This document shows positions 1 to 9,990 of a stretch of 20,208 nt of DNA, one piece after another. Positions within the stretch are counted from its first letter, which is position 1; each line of letters starts with the position of its first letter. The notes beneath the pieces were generated by a model. It worked only from the letters and a program-made list of their open reading frames with translations. It searched no databases and was not told where the DNA came from. The DNA comes from Byssothecium circinans (lineage: Eukaryota; Ascomycota; Dothideomycetes; Pleosporales; Massarinaceae): positions 518,100 through 538,307 of the forward strand of contig ML976988.1 in the NCBI GenBank assembly GCA_010015675.1, read 5' to 3'. A program made the translations under genes and the position numbers.

Positions 1-671
1 CAGCCTTATTTCTAATAGAGCGTCTATGGTGTTCGGCGTGCATTGGCTGAATCCGTGCATTGGGTGCACGGACACGTTATATTATTTAAGCTTTGTAAAG
101 TAGGCCCAAGAATAGTCAAGTCCATGCGGACCGTTATTGGTGGGTGGGGGGCCAGAAGCTGGATGAAGTTCCGTGGGCACGAGGGGTGGGATGGTTGGAT
201 CGTGCCGTCATACCACCTAGATACAGTATCCACCATCGGCAGGAGCCGGGCATCTACAGTGTGTCTGGGCGGAGATATGTAGGAATAGAGGACGCTGCGA
301 TAAGGATCGTTGACGTTTGTCCGAACGCAATTTAGATATATCGTATGGTCGTTTATCTCGCTTTCGAAGAAGTAGGCAGGTAGGTAGGCGTTGTGCTGTG
401 GAATCAAGGTAACTGTCAGGAGTTGTTGGACTGGAGCGCTTCGCTTCCAGCTTCCAATATATCGAAAGAAAACAATGGTATCCAACGGCTGCAAGATATC
501 CCCATCCAAGTGCATGAACATGATGCGTTGTCATGCACTCTGGAGTACGTACAAAAAGCTGTGTCTCGACTGTACATTATTCATGTAGGTTACTGATACA
601 GAAGAAACCCTGACCCCCGCGTGAACCCCGCTCGGATCCTAACACCGAGACACTGCCGCACGCGCCTGATC
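1..671. other. Gene-poor left edge
   Basis: I see no supportable gene here. The longest open frame (minus, about 521-24, 165 codons) has no recognisable domain, no plausible splice partners and a composition typical of chance frames. Part of the right side would be the 3' UTR of the minus-strand gene that stops at 672. Confidence 0.5.
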
Positions 672-1207
672 CTACGACTTTAACTTGACCGAGACGTTGT
701 CGTGACTTTCTTGTTCGAGTCAGCGGCTTTCTTTCCACCGAAGCGAAAGATTAAGGCAACTAAGTAGAGTTCTCATGTACTCACCTCCAGCCAGATCAGC
801 AAGGACTTTGCCCTCTTCCGATATCAAACTCGCATCTACAGCCAAGAATTCAGTATCCAATCTATCATACTTACCCATAAGAGGCACTATCCACCAGATA
901 GGAAGGAAGGGTACGCACTAGCAAACTTGATCAGATATTTCTCGCCTTCTTGCTGCACCGTCACCGGTTTCGCAGCCTTGTCATTGCCTTCAGCGTCGGC
1001 CTTGAACCACAGCACAGGCTTAGGGAGGAAACTCCGGTCCTCTCTTGTTGCACGGCTGAGAAAGAAGTCGCCGGATTGGAGACGGCCGTTCTTGAGAGTG
1101 AACACTGCGGGCTCGGTGCCGGTTTGGGCTGGGGCGCGGTCTGCTGTTGCGGGGGCGATGGGGGAGCCGTTTACTTCGATGGTGAAGGGGGTGTTAAGGC
1201 TGTCCAT
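672..1207 (-). CDS. Unrecognised three-exon protein, about 125 aa
   Basis: I do not recognise the family. Exons read 1207-919, 835-785 and 709-672. Intron 1 (918-836, 83 nt) runs GTGCGT to TGTAG; intron 2 (784-710, 75 nt) starts GTGAGT and ends CAAG. Joining them gives one continuous frame ending in VSVKLKS. The ATG at 1207 (MDSLNTPF) is chosen because the open sequence upstream is CA-rich, like a 5' UTR. Extending upstream would add 83 residues from 1456, with a hydrophobic stretch (FIILILSF) and a Gln run, so a membrane-anchored 208-aa form is possible. Visible pieces are an alternating beta-like segment, the motif EDRSFLPKPVLWFKADAEG (about residues 57-75) and ASLISEEGKVLADL after intron 1. 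There is no signal peptide in the short form. Function unknown. Confidence 0.6.
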
Positions 1208-2550
1208 GATTCTCGGGGCTTGTGGCGCGTGTGAATGTTGTTGAGGTGGTTCTTGCTGCTGCTGCTGCACTGATGCTTGGGCTTCGGTATCGATTTGCAC
1301 CAGCTTTGGAAACGATAGTATCAGGATAATGAAAGTCCACGAATAGAGAATCGTTTTCGTACTCAATAGTCCAGTGCGCATTTGCTTTTCTCGCAGTAGA
1401 AGGTGTGGAGAATTATTTGCTCGTAGAAAGAGGTAGTTAGTGTCCGAAGCAACCAAGCATGAAGCCTTTTAGCACAGGTATGACAATATCGTGTACTATA
1501 CATGTGCTAGGGTATGGTATGGTCGTGCTCGTGCGGGCGGTTCCGGTTCTGCTTCAGGTATAGCTTTAGGGCTACGCATGCACTGTGTATATTGCAGCCA
1601 AGAGTATAGTCGACCGTTCGTCGACCAAGCTACGAGCGTCTAACAGGTTGGTTTGCAAATTGCAGGTGCCGTGTGTCTGACTCTGCTGTTTGGCTTTCGG
1701 CGCTTAGCTAGGCTGGTGAGTCGTTGCTAGGGGACCGGGGTACGCACTGGTGGGGAGCATGCGGGGATCGACGCCGATCTGCATGATCCCCACATGGGAC
1801 GCACCACGTGAGGCTGTAGTGAGCATCTTATCATTACCCTGGGAGGGGTCTGTTGTCCAATCAGAACGCGCCCGCATATTAATTTGAGCCCATGGTCAAA
1901 CTTGACAAGAGATCGTGTGTTATGGACAGGGCTGGCCGGAGGCTTGGGTATCATATTCAGCATGCTTGTTTTGTTTTGCGTTACTGATGCGTGTAATGTT
2001 CGTGTGGTCATTGTATGTGGTGGCGAGGGAATCTTAATGCCGCAGCAATCTGTGAAACTCGATTAATTCAACCAAAACATGGTACCTCTTTAGAGAACGG
2101 AGCTGTCACTCGTCAGTGTAAAGTTGACAGAGCCAAGCATATTGGGGGAGCCCGGGTGTCGAAGATAAGCAGCGAGCCAGGCTTTTTCAACTTCCTCTTT
2201 CGCAATCTGCAGCGAGAGTGACTGACAACCAAGGACACAGCGAATAGCAGCACATTCATGATGCGACCGAAATGCACTCACTCGCCTCGTCTGCACTGAT
2301 GGACCGGGTATTCTGTATTGGGAAGGCCATTGCCGTCGTTTGCTTGGCCGTCTGGAATCCTATCGGGCAGGACACGATGGGAAGGTTGTAAACCGTCGTG
2401 TTTGAAGCTTTGATCGCTATTGTAGAGCTCCTGGTTGACTATAAGTATGGGAGACTAGACGCGAATATTGGAATCATCAGGTCAACATCCCCTCAGATCA
2501 ATAATACCTGTCACCCTCACTTCCTCCCAGCCTCCTCGAGCACTTCCACG
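1208..2550. other. Intergenic stretch, no gene seen
   Basis: About 1.3 kb separates the divergent starts of the 672-1207 gene and the trypsin gene. Short frames here (for example 1727-2011 minus, 2090-2296 minus) show no domain and no homologous-looking text. It should hold the 5' regions of both neighbours. Confidence 0.5.
2440..2446 (+). promoter_or_regulatory. TATA box of trypsin gene
   Basis: TATAAGT lies 111 nt upstream of the trypsin ATG and is followed by a C/T-rich leader (about 2505-2550) of the kind common before highly expressed fungal genes. Position and context support a TATA element; the transcription start is not determined. Confidence 0.5.
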
Positions 2551-3375
2551 ATGGGTCTCCAGTCACTTCTCGTCGCCCTCGCGGCCCCAGCACTCGCCCT
2601 CGCGGCCGCCATTCCTCAGGATGCCTCCGTCCAGATCGTTGGTGGTGTTGCTGCTTCGGCCGGTGACTTTCCATTCATCGTCTCTGTACAGACCACCGGC
2701 GGCTCCCACTTCTGCGGTGGCTCCCTGTTGAACGCAAACACTGTGATCACTGCTGGTCACTGCGCTCAGGGTATGTCGGCCTCGTCCGTCCAGATCCGTG
2801 CTGGATCTTTGACCAGGAACTCTGGTGGAACTGTCGTCAGGGTCTCCAGGATCGTCATCCACCCGAGCTTCAACGGAACCACCCTCGACTCTGATGTCGC
2901 CATCCTCAAGCTCGCTACTTCCATTCCCACGAGCTCCACCATCGGCTACGCCACCCTTCCCGCTGCGAACAGCGACCCGACTGCCGGTGTCGTCCATACT
3001 GTTGCTGGCTGGTAAGTTTTGATCCACACCACCTTAAACATGGCATAAACTAACCCTTAAACTAGGGGAGTCACCTCTTCCACCGGAGGCTCCTCCCCCA
3101 TTGCTCTGCTCAAGGTTGACGTCCCCATCGTCTCCCGCACCGAGTGCCGTGCCGCCTACGGAACCTCCGCTGTTACCAACACCATGTTCTGCGCTGGATA
3201 TTCTGCCGGTGGCAGGGACTCGTGCCAAGGTGACTCTGGCGGCCCCATCGTCAACTCCGCCAAGGTTCTCGTCGGTACCGTTTCCTGGGGTGAAGGATGC
3301 GCTGAACCCAACTTTCCTGGTGTCTACGGTCGCGTCTCCACCCTTCTTCCTTTCATCAACGCCAACTTGGGTTAA
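2551..3375 (+). CDS. Secreted trypsin-like serine protease (S1 family)
   Basis: Extracellular endopeptidase predicted to cut after Lys/Arg. Exons are 2551-3011 and 3066-3375, with a 54-nt intron (GTAAGT, branch CTAAC at 3050-3054, CTAG) splitting the Trp codon of VAGW. The product is 256 aa, the usual size for fungal trypsins. Order: signal peptide ([15 protein letters not shown]), short propeptide, activation site IVGGVAAS, His motif as TAGHC (most trypsins have TAAHC), Asp in DSDVAILKL, and Ser in GDSGGP. The residue six before the Ser is Asp ([11 protein letters not shown]), which gives trypsin specificity. Cysteines flanking the His and Ser motifs fit the family disulfides. The ATG follows a C-rich leader and starts the signal peptide. 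In plant-associated Dothideomycetes such trypsins (for example SNP1 of Parastagonospora) are secreted during host colonisation; a role in infection here is inference. Confidence 0.96.
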
Positions 3376-3497
3376 GTTTGCTTTGCATGTTTTCCATCGT
3401 CGAGGACCTGAAGGGTGACGATGGGAGGAAGTGGAAGTGGTGGTCAGGTAGTTGATTGATCTGATGTCATGATGACTTTCATGTTGAAGACGATCTG

Positions 3498-3503
3498 AAT
3501 AAA
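3498..3503 (+). terminator. Polyadenylation signal AATAAA (trypsin)
   Basis: AATAAA lies 123 nt after the trypsin stop, followed by an A/T-rich stretch. It is a plausible 3' end signal, although fungal poly(A) signals are loose. The remaining sequence to 3927 looks like the 3' UTR of the convergent NUP82 gene. Confidence 0.4.
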
Positions 3504-3927
3504 TAATAATGAAAGAATTCATTTTTCCATGCACATCTGTTCGTCTCCGATTCCCCGTCAACAAGCCGTTTTTGCCACATCTGTCGCAATATTTAGCATG
3601 ATTCTCTTATCAAACGCTTGAAAACCTCGAGCTTCCTGATTCCCGTACTCGCTCATAAAGTGCTATAAAACCCCCATTTCCCATCACCTCTCCTAGCCCA
3701 AGCATGAATGATGAGCCAGATTTTTACACGGCTGACAACAGCATCCGAAGCGAGATGAAAACGCCCCGAGAGTCGGGCGTGACCTACGAGAAATGGATAC
3801 GCATTGACAGGGGTCCTGCCAGAAGAGGAAAGCGGCAATGAAAGTTGCTCGGGAAATAATGCTGTAGAATGCTCTCGCTGGCGAGCGCTAATTCTCTCAA
3901 AGGACATAGCAACCTGTATCACCTCTC

Positions 3928-6512
3928 TCAACTACCACCGTCAACTGCGACATTCTGTATAGGAATCCCAAGATTCCTCAGCCGATCTGTAGTCGCTTCC
4001 AAAAGATCCGCCTGGTGCTGCAACATCAGCTGCACTTGCTCATTCTCCAATTTCCTAGAGTGTGAGGGCACATTCATCCTCGCACGCAGTACCTTCTCCC
4101 TCTCCTGGTCACCATTTCCATTTGTTAGCGCTTCTTTCTCCACCTCCTCCACTAGCTCCGCCTTCATCTCTTTGACCTTCTCGAGCCGCTGCCATGCAGG
4201 GACTTCACTGCCATCGACGTCATCGGTGAGATACTGACTGGTTCGATCAATACTGCTTTCCATAGTCTGGAGTTCAGAGGTGAAAGCGGCTTCTTTCTCG
4301 CTGATTTCGGTCGTGTTGATGCCGGCGGCTTTCCTGCGTAAGGCCTGGTAACGTGCGTTGAGTTCTTCTTGTCGGGCCTTAGCTTTCTCTAGCCGTGATT
4401 CGATTTGACCGTTGCTGGATAAGTGTGCTATACTATCCGTGTTCTCGTCGTCTCCAGTCGCAGCATCGATCTTGGGTGCAAGTTGAGCAGTGCGCCATAT
4501 CTGGTCGCGGTATTCGTCTTGTAGGCGTTGACAGCGATTGAACAGGTCGGAAACTGCGTGCTGGAGTTTCTCTGTATGCGCGGCGAGGACACGATGTGCG
4601 TTCATGAGGAGGGCAAGGTTAGCTGGTGATAACCTGATCTCGTCATTCAAGGATGACTTCTGTCGGCTGGGAATGTTCAAGGCGGCGAACAGATCAAACG
4701 GCTCCCATAGTTCCTTTGGCGGATTCCACGGTTCACGGGCTTCCGTTGGGAATGTGATTTGCTGACGCTGTAGTAGTTCCTCTTCATCCGGTAGCCCATC
4801 ATCCTCTGGAGCATCGAGAATCACAGCTTGTGGCTCGTTGTCCACAGTGGTGATGAGAAGATATCCAACGTTCCCGTCTTCGACGACAACGCAAGATGTG
4901 ATCTCCTTGCCCGCGGTGCCCGCTTGGCGATGAAGACATTTTTCGACTTTTGTCTTCCCCCCTTCAAGGAGTTTCCCACAACGGAAGGTGGCGCCGTCGC
5001 TCTGATTTTGTGCCAATTCAGTTTCGACACCGCGAATCCATGACTCCAATGAAATATAAAACACTCCACTGCTATGCGTGACAAAGAACGAGAAATCGGT
5101 ATGCACGTCTTGGGTGATGTTCTGCTTGTTCGATGAGACGTCATCATTGACCAGTGTAATAGTTTCGGCGAGGACAAGGCTATGTTTGCTCTCTTCTGGG
5201 CGACATTCATCCTGGTGGAATTAGCTTTGGCCTCCGAAAATGAACGTTTCGAACCTACCTCTGCGAGCGGAAGCCAACATCCCGTGATCCCAAGAATGTC
5301 AAAGCAGACATGCACTTGGCATGTGTCTGTCAGAAGACACACCACCGCAGCAGGCAACCCCTCTGCTACCTGGTCGTCTTCGTCTCCATCAGAAAAGGTC
5401 TTGAGCGAGTATACGACAATGTCGCTCAGCTCATAGTCGTCTACATCGGGCTTTATCTCAAAAGGCCCTTGGAGAGCGGGTACAGCGGGAACACTTGCTG
5501 GCCGGGGAAACACTTTGACTGTGTCTCCATTCGGCAATACTTCCTCTAGAGGCTCGTGGTACACAATGTCACTCTTCCATGATAGCTGTTTATCTGCCGT
5601 GACTTTCTCGTACTGGGAAGCGTCCAGGTCTTCAGAGATGTCGGCGTGATGTACGTCTATTGACGATGAGAGGGTCTGCAGGAAGGTGGAAGCGCCAGGC
5701 GATTCCAGCAATTGCCACTTGCTTGGGAGAAGAGGACACAGAGCGTATACTCCGCCCGCGATGGTGGCGATCCAGAGTGTCACCGGTGCCCATCCATGAA
5801 CGCCCTCTTGGTCGGGAAAGTCCCCAAAGCATGCGGAAGCCACCTCCAGGTCGGCCATGTCTGGGGAGAAGCCCTTCGAGGCTCCATAGCTTGATGCGCT
5901 GAGATTGACGTCATAGTTTTGTGCAGTCGCGAGCTTCACTAGATCAATTGACAGGGTCGGCTCGCTGAAGGTTGACCTGTCCGCACGGTTGATTTCCCAC
6001 AACCGCACCACTCCTTCGAGCGTTATCGTGACCAAACAGTGTCCGTGGTAGCTAAGTGGGTGCCATAGCACTGAAGCTATCGGCGACTCTTCCAGAACGT
6101 GTGCGACCGGCCCTATCTGGAAGGTTTTTGGTTTGATGGCCTTGTCGTCGCCGGGAGCGAGGAGCGAGGCATCGGGGAGGCAGACGACGTGGACGGTATG
6201 CGAGGTCGACACCGCAAGATAGTCGCCCGCGGGGGAGATGGTGAGGCGCTCAATTGGCAGCGGCATGGGGACGTTGAGTTTGCGGGATACGGGCGCCTCG
6301 TCTTCCTTGAGCTGTGCCAGATCTGCCCATCGTAATTCGCGCCCGACTGCCACAAATACCTCCGAGTCCCTGATGGCAATGTTTCTCCGCAGCCCGGTGC
6401 TTTCCTGCTTGCGGGCTATATCTTTGGTGGCAGTCGGCGTGGGCTCGAACAGGTGGTAGCCGGGGCTGGGGCGGGAGAGCCAGACGGGCGTGTGGCTGAG
6501 GACCTTTGGCAT
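3928..6512 (-). CDS. NUP82: Nucleoporin Nup82 (Nup88 family)
   Basis: Component of the cytoplasmic face of the nuclear pore; with Nup159 and Nsp1 it anchors the mRNA-export platform. Exons are 6512-5259 and 5211-3928, with a 47-nt intron (GTAGGT to CACCAG, phase 0). Splicing joins ..WLPLAE to DECRPEES.. and gives 845 aa, typical of filamentous fungi. The start is the ATG at 6512 (MPKVLSHTPVWLSRPSPG); the frame stays open upstream to 6614 but only from a TTG codon. The N-terminal half (to about residue 450) has beta-propeller-like strands, including HCLVTITLEGVVRLWEINR. The C-terminal 250 residues are charged and helical (EKAKARQEELNARYQALRRK and onward) as expected for the coiled-coil bundle. 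The call rests on recognising the N-terminal motif and this layout. It diverges from CBC2 with 286 bp between the ATGs. Confidence 0.88.
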
Positions 6513-6798
6513 GTTTGTGTATTCAGTGCCGTCGAGGTGAGGGAGAAAGGGAGCGTTGAGTAGAGAGGAGCCCGCGAGCGCGTTGTCGTTTGGGCGTGGA
6601 GCCGTGAGAGACAATCAAGACCTCAAAAACGAAAGGACCGCGAAACGCGTAGCTAGCTTGGGGTGGTCCGAGCGCCCGTTTGCTCGCGCCTTCACTTCCG
6701 GCAGGTCTCCCACGTCTCCCACCTTTATCTACAACCTCGTCAGTCGCTACGAGTTGACTGCCTCCACAATCGCTTCTGTGCTACTACAGACCACCGCA
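6513..6798. promoter_or_regulatory. Divergent NUP82/CBC2 promoter region
   Basis: These 286 bp between the two start codons must carry both promoters. The stretch just before the CBC2 ATG is pyrimidine-rich, and CACCGCAATGG gives a good start context. I see no clear TATA box. Both flanking genes act in mRNA export, so co-regulation is plausible but not shown by the sequence. Confidence 0.45.
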
Positions 6799-7413
6799 AT
6801 GGCGCCGATCAGGAAGAATACGGTTGACCGCTTAGACAGGCCCAGCTCCTATGCGACCAGCAAGGTAACGCTTGTTTGCGCCCACGAATACAGAGTCTAG
6901 CTAATGGTTGCAGAACCGGCGCAGGAATCAACGTCGCGATGATGACCTGCGCCGTGAAGCCACGCCTGAGTTTGAAGACAAGCTTAAGGATGCGACCACT
7001 CTCTACGTCGGCAACCTGTCATTCTACACCACCGAGGAGCAGATCCATGAGCTGTTCAGCAAGTACGTAGCAGCAGTGTCGGAAGCCGTTCCCTTGCAGG
7101 CAACTAACATCCTCATAGGTGCGGAGAGATCAAGCGACTCGTCATGGGCCTCGACCGTTTCCAAAAGACGCCGTGCGGATTCTGCTTCGTTGAATATTAC
7201 TCTCACCAAGACGCTCTCGACTGTATGAAGTACATTGGCGGCACAAAGCTCGACGAGCGTGTCATCCGTACCGATCTCGATGAGGGCTTTGCGGAGGGAC
7301 GACAGTATGGTCGAGGAAAGTCCGGCGGCCAGGTGCGGGACGAGTACCGCAACGAGTTCGACCCTGGACGAGGCGGCTTCGGTAGGGCATACGCCGACGA
7401 ATACGACGACTAA
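6799..7413 (+). CDS. CBC2: Nuclear cap-binding complex small subunit (CBP20)
   Basis: Binds the m7G cap of nascent RNA as a heterodimer with CBP80, promoting splicing, export and turnover. Exons are 6799-6864, 6914-7062 and 7119-7413. Introns are 49 nt (GTAACG to TGCAG) and 56 nt (GTACGT, branch CTAAC at 7104-7108, ATAG). The product is 169 aa, standard for CBP20. It begins with the CBP20-like LDRPSSY segment (about residues 12-18), then a single RRM with RNP2 LYVGNLSF and RNP1 CGFCFVEYY; the RNP1 form is characteristic of CBP20. The C-terminal tail has RTDLDEGF and a Gly/Arg/Asp-rich end ([18 protein letters not shown]). Introns 1 and 2 fall before and inside the RRM. It converges with PDX2; the stop codons lie about 205 bp apart. 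Confidence 0.96.
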
Positions 7414-7620
7414 AGATTGCGAGCACGAGTGCAGCACAAGGTGTATTATACAAAGCATGGATGGAGTCTGGCGTTTACTGGACGGAAACGGAGGCATGAT
7501 GCCAACCAATTCTCATTATGAAATAGCTGGCCAGGTCGAGGAGAATATCTAACAAATTCAGTTAATCTTCCAAACGCCTTTCCCCGTATACTCCACACGA
7601 AGTGTCCCCGATGGTGATGC

Positions 7621-8532
7621 TCATGCAACCGTGCGATCGGCGAGCTCAAACTCCTGCCTTCGCTGGACCGCCTTCAGAACCTCCTCCAACCACCATACGT
7701 GTATGCGTGAATCGGCCGTCAGCTCGGGGTGGAAGCTACACCCGAAGACATTGCCCTGCCGTACTGCGATGATATCTTCGGTGCCAGTGTGCTCATGCTC
7801 TTGGCTGCTCTGGAGCGATGAGTTGTGAATAGACAGCTTAGCCATGATCTCCACCTCCGCCCTCAGTTCCTCTTTGGCAAGCTCGTCGACCGGTGTCTTT
7901 GCAGGTGCGACAACAGTAGCGTCTTGCTCAGCTTCCTCGGATTGAATGCCCTCTTTGTGCGGAAGGAGCCTCTCGACTACAGGCGCTCGAATAAAGACAC
8001 ATCGGAAGGGATCACTAGCATCTTTATCAACCGCGTCTCCGAGGAAACGGAGGTTGAGGTTCGTCTGGAAGCTTTCCACCTGTCGTCCAAAGTGATTGCG
8101 ATTCACCCTCACATCTAGCCCACCGATCAAGTCCTGCCCACCCTTCTTCGTCCTGTTTGCAGATTCAGCGAGCAGAATAAGTCCAGCGCATGTCCCCCAC
8201 GTGGGTTTTCGTAGCACTCTACACCCTCATCAGTATGCGCACGCGACAGTGTCAAAAGGTAACACAAACTTCACAAAGTCCCTCAATGGCTCCAGCAACC
8301 CGGAACGCGCCGCCACCAACGACATGGCCGTACTCTCACCCCCAGGAATTATCAACCCATCACAAGTGCTCAGTTGCTGCGGCGTCCTGACTTCAATAAA
8401 TTCCCACTTGATGTCCACAGCTTTCCTTTTCTTCAGGCTTTCGGCAGCAAGTCGTAGCAGCTGCACGTGTTCGCTGAAAGCACCCTGGAGCGCCAGCACG
8501 CCCACGGTGATGTCGGGAATCGTGATTGTCAT
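7621..8532 (-). CDS. PDX2: Pyridoxal 5'-phosphate synthase glutaminase subunit (Pdx2/Sno)
   Basis: Class I-like glutaminase that supplies ammonia to Pdx1/Snz for vitamin B6 (PLP) synthesis. Exons are 8532-8270 and 8218-7621, with a 51-nt intron (GTTTGT to TGTAG) splitting a Lys codon: ..RDFVK joins VLRKPTWGTCAG. The product is 286 aa. The start is the ATG at 8532 (MTITIPDITVGVLALQGAF); the frame upstream to 8550 opens only with GTG. Visible landmarks are GVLALQGAFSEH near the N-terminus, the PGGEST loop, nucleophile Cys in WGTCAGLIL, and the His/Glu pair in FHPEL near the end. An Ala/Glu-rich insert (about residues 178-210) makes it longer than bacterial PdxT, as in other fungi. It diverges from the PPTase gene with 204 bp between the ATGs. 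Confidence 0.95.
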
Positions 8533-8736
8533 CTTCCGGCTGACTTTCACGAGTTGGGATCGGAGTCCGATGGGGTTACCAGTTGACGACTCATCGATAT
8601 AAAAGTTCGCACTGGACCCTGAAACTTGCCTCTACTGTTTAGTTAATGCCGATGTTTGTTCCGCGCTTACCCCACCATAAAGTACCCATTGCCCCTCTAG
8701 TTTCCCTCTAACAGCGCCGCGAATATCCATACAACA
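8533..8736. promoter_or_regulatory. Divergent PDX2/PPTase promoter region
   Basis: About 204 bp separate the two start codons, so both promoters must overlap or abut here. A TATA-like ATATAAAA on the + strand (about 8597-8604) lies about 135 nt before the PPTase ATG. Shared regulation of the two cofactor genes is inference from spacing only. Confidence 0.4.
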
Positions 8737-9844
8737 ATGACGGCACCAGACACACAGCAGCCCCTGACTTGCTGGCTGCTTGATACACGTACAATATGGC
8801 CTGGCGAAAAAATCGCAGATTCGGTCTGCATCCCCAATCCAATTCCTTCTCCAGCAATCGTCACCGCAGACCACTCAGCTTACAAGCTTCCAGGCGGCCG
8901 AAGCCCTCGACCTCATCTCTCCCGAAGAACGCTCGACATGTATCCGCAAATATCACGTCGTAGACGCGAAAATGAGCCTTGCCTCCGCACTCCTTAAACG
9001 CCTCTTCATCGCGAAAACGCTTGGTATACCATGGCAATCGATACGCTTTGGACGGAAACGTGATCCCAAGCACGGCAAGCCTTGCGCTCTGCTTCCTGAC
9101 GGTTCGCGGGCGCCCGTCGAGTTCAATGTCTCCCATCAAGCCGGCCTCGTTGCGCTTGTGGGCTGCAAGACAGAAGGCAGAGGTGACGACGGTGGAGACA
9201 TTGAGGTGGGTGTCGATATCGTCTGTGTAAACGAGCGCAACGATTACCGTGTAGTAGACTCGGAAGGTTTTGACGGCTGGGTAGACGTGTACACGGAGAT
9301 CTTCAACGACGAGGAATCCTACGACATGAAATACAATCCCGATCCCTTCGCCCTCCTCGACGGCACCATCGTAACGTCCGAAATGCTCGGTCGCCATGAC
9401 CGCTGTTGCGTCCGCGACAAGGAACTCACTGCCACCCTTCCCACCGGCGAAACACGCAAGTTCTCAAGCGATCTGTTGATCGATGCAAAGTTGAGGCGAT
9501 TCTATACACATTGGTGTTATAAAGAGGCGTACATCAAAATGGACGGCGAAGCCTTGTTGGCGAAATGGATCAGGGAGCTGGAGTTTAAGGGTGTGAGGGC
9601 GCCGAAACAGGGGACCGTGGCAAGGTGCAGTACGCATGGGACGTGGGGAGAGAGGGTGAGCGATGTCGAGGTTTGGCTCCAAGGAAGAAAGCTGGAGGAT
9701 GTGAGGATGGAGATACAGGCTTTTGAAGAGAATTATATGATCAGTGTGGCTGCGAAACCGGCGGGGAAGTTGCCGGAGGTGTTGACGCAGTTTGTGGGGT
9801 TGGATTTGGAGAGTGATGTTATGGATTTCGCTACATCTGCTTGA
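8737..9844 (+). CDS. npgA: 4'-phosphopantetheinyl transferase, Sfp/NpgA type
   Basis: Transfers phosphopantetheine from CoA to carrier domains of PKS, NRPS and alpha-aminoadipate reductase, so it is needed for secondary metabolites, siderophores and lysine. Motifs in order: VEFNVSHQAG (P1), VGVDIVCVNER (P2, Mg-binding Asp) and HWCYKEAYIKMDGEALL (P3). The real start is the ATG at 8737, because its frame reads CWLLDTRTIWPGEKIADS, matching the N-terminus of fungal PPTases; an ATG at 8780 in the downstream frame gives an unrelated N-terminus. A short intron must switch frames: donor at 8824 (GTCTGC, weak) with acceptor CAG at 8869 or 8878, giving 353 or 350 aa. The splice junction is the one uncertain point. 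The C-terminal extension beyond P3 is usual in ascomycetes. It converges on the DJ-1 gene. Confidence 0.93.
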
Positions 9845-9990
9845 GCTTGAGAGTAGAGGAGTTTTTAGAAGCGAGGTACACAAGATATCCAAAAAGAGAG
9901 TTGATAGAAATCGACGCCCTTTGTCTAATAACCGCTTACCAGTCTAAGCCTTTTTCTTTCTACTCTCCATCACTCCTCCTAATCCTTCAT

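Noticed and set aside
24..521. 165-codon minus-strand frame at the left edge
   Set aside because: No domain, no splice partners, composition like a chance frame; the overlapping second frame is equally long.
2563..3027. 154-codon minus frame opposite the trypsin exon
   Set aside because: Antisense shadow of a G+C-rich coding exon; Gly/Asp/Ser-rich with no motif.
6513..6614. N-terminal extension of NUP82 to 6614
   Set aside because: The codon at 6614 is TTG; the first ATG is at 6512 and gives the expected MPKVLSHTP start.
8533..8550. PDX2 start at 8550
   Set aside because: That codon is GTG; the ATG at 8532 leads directly into the conserved N-terminus.
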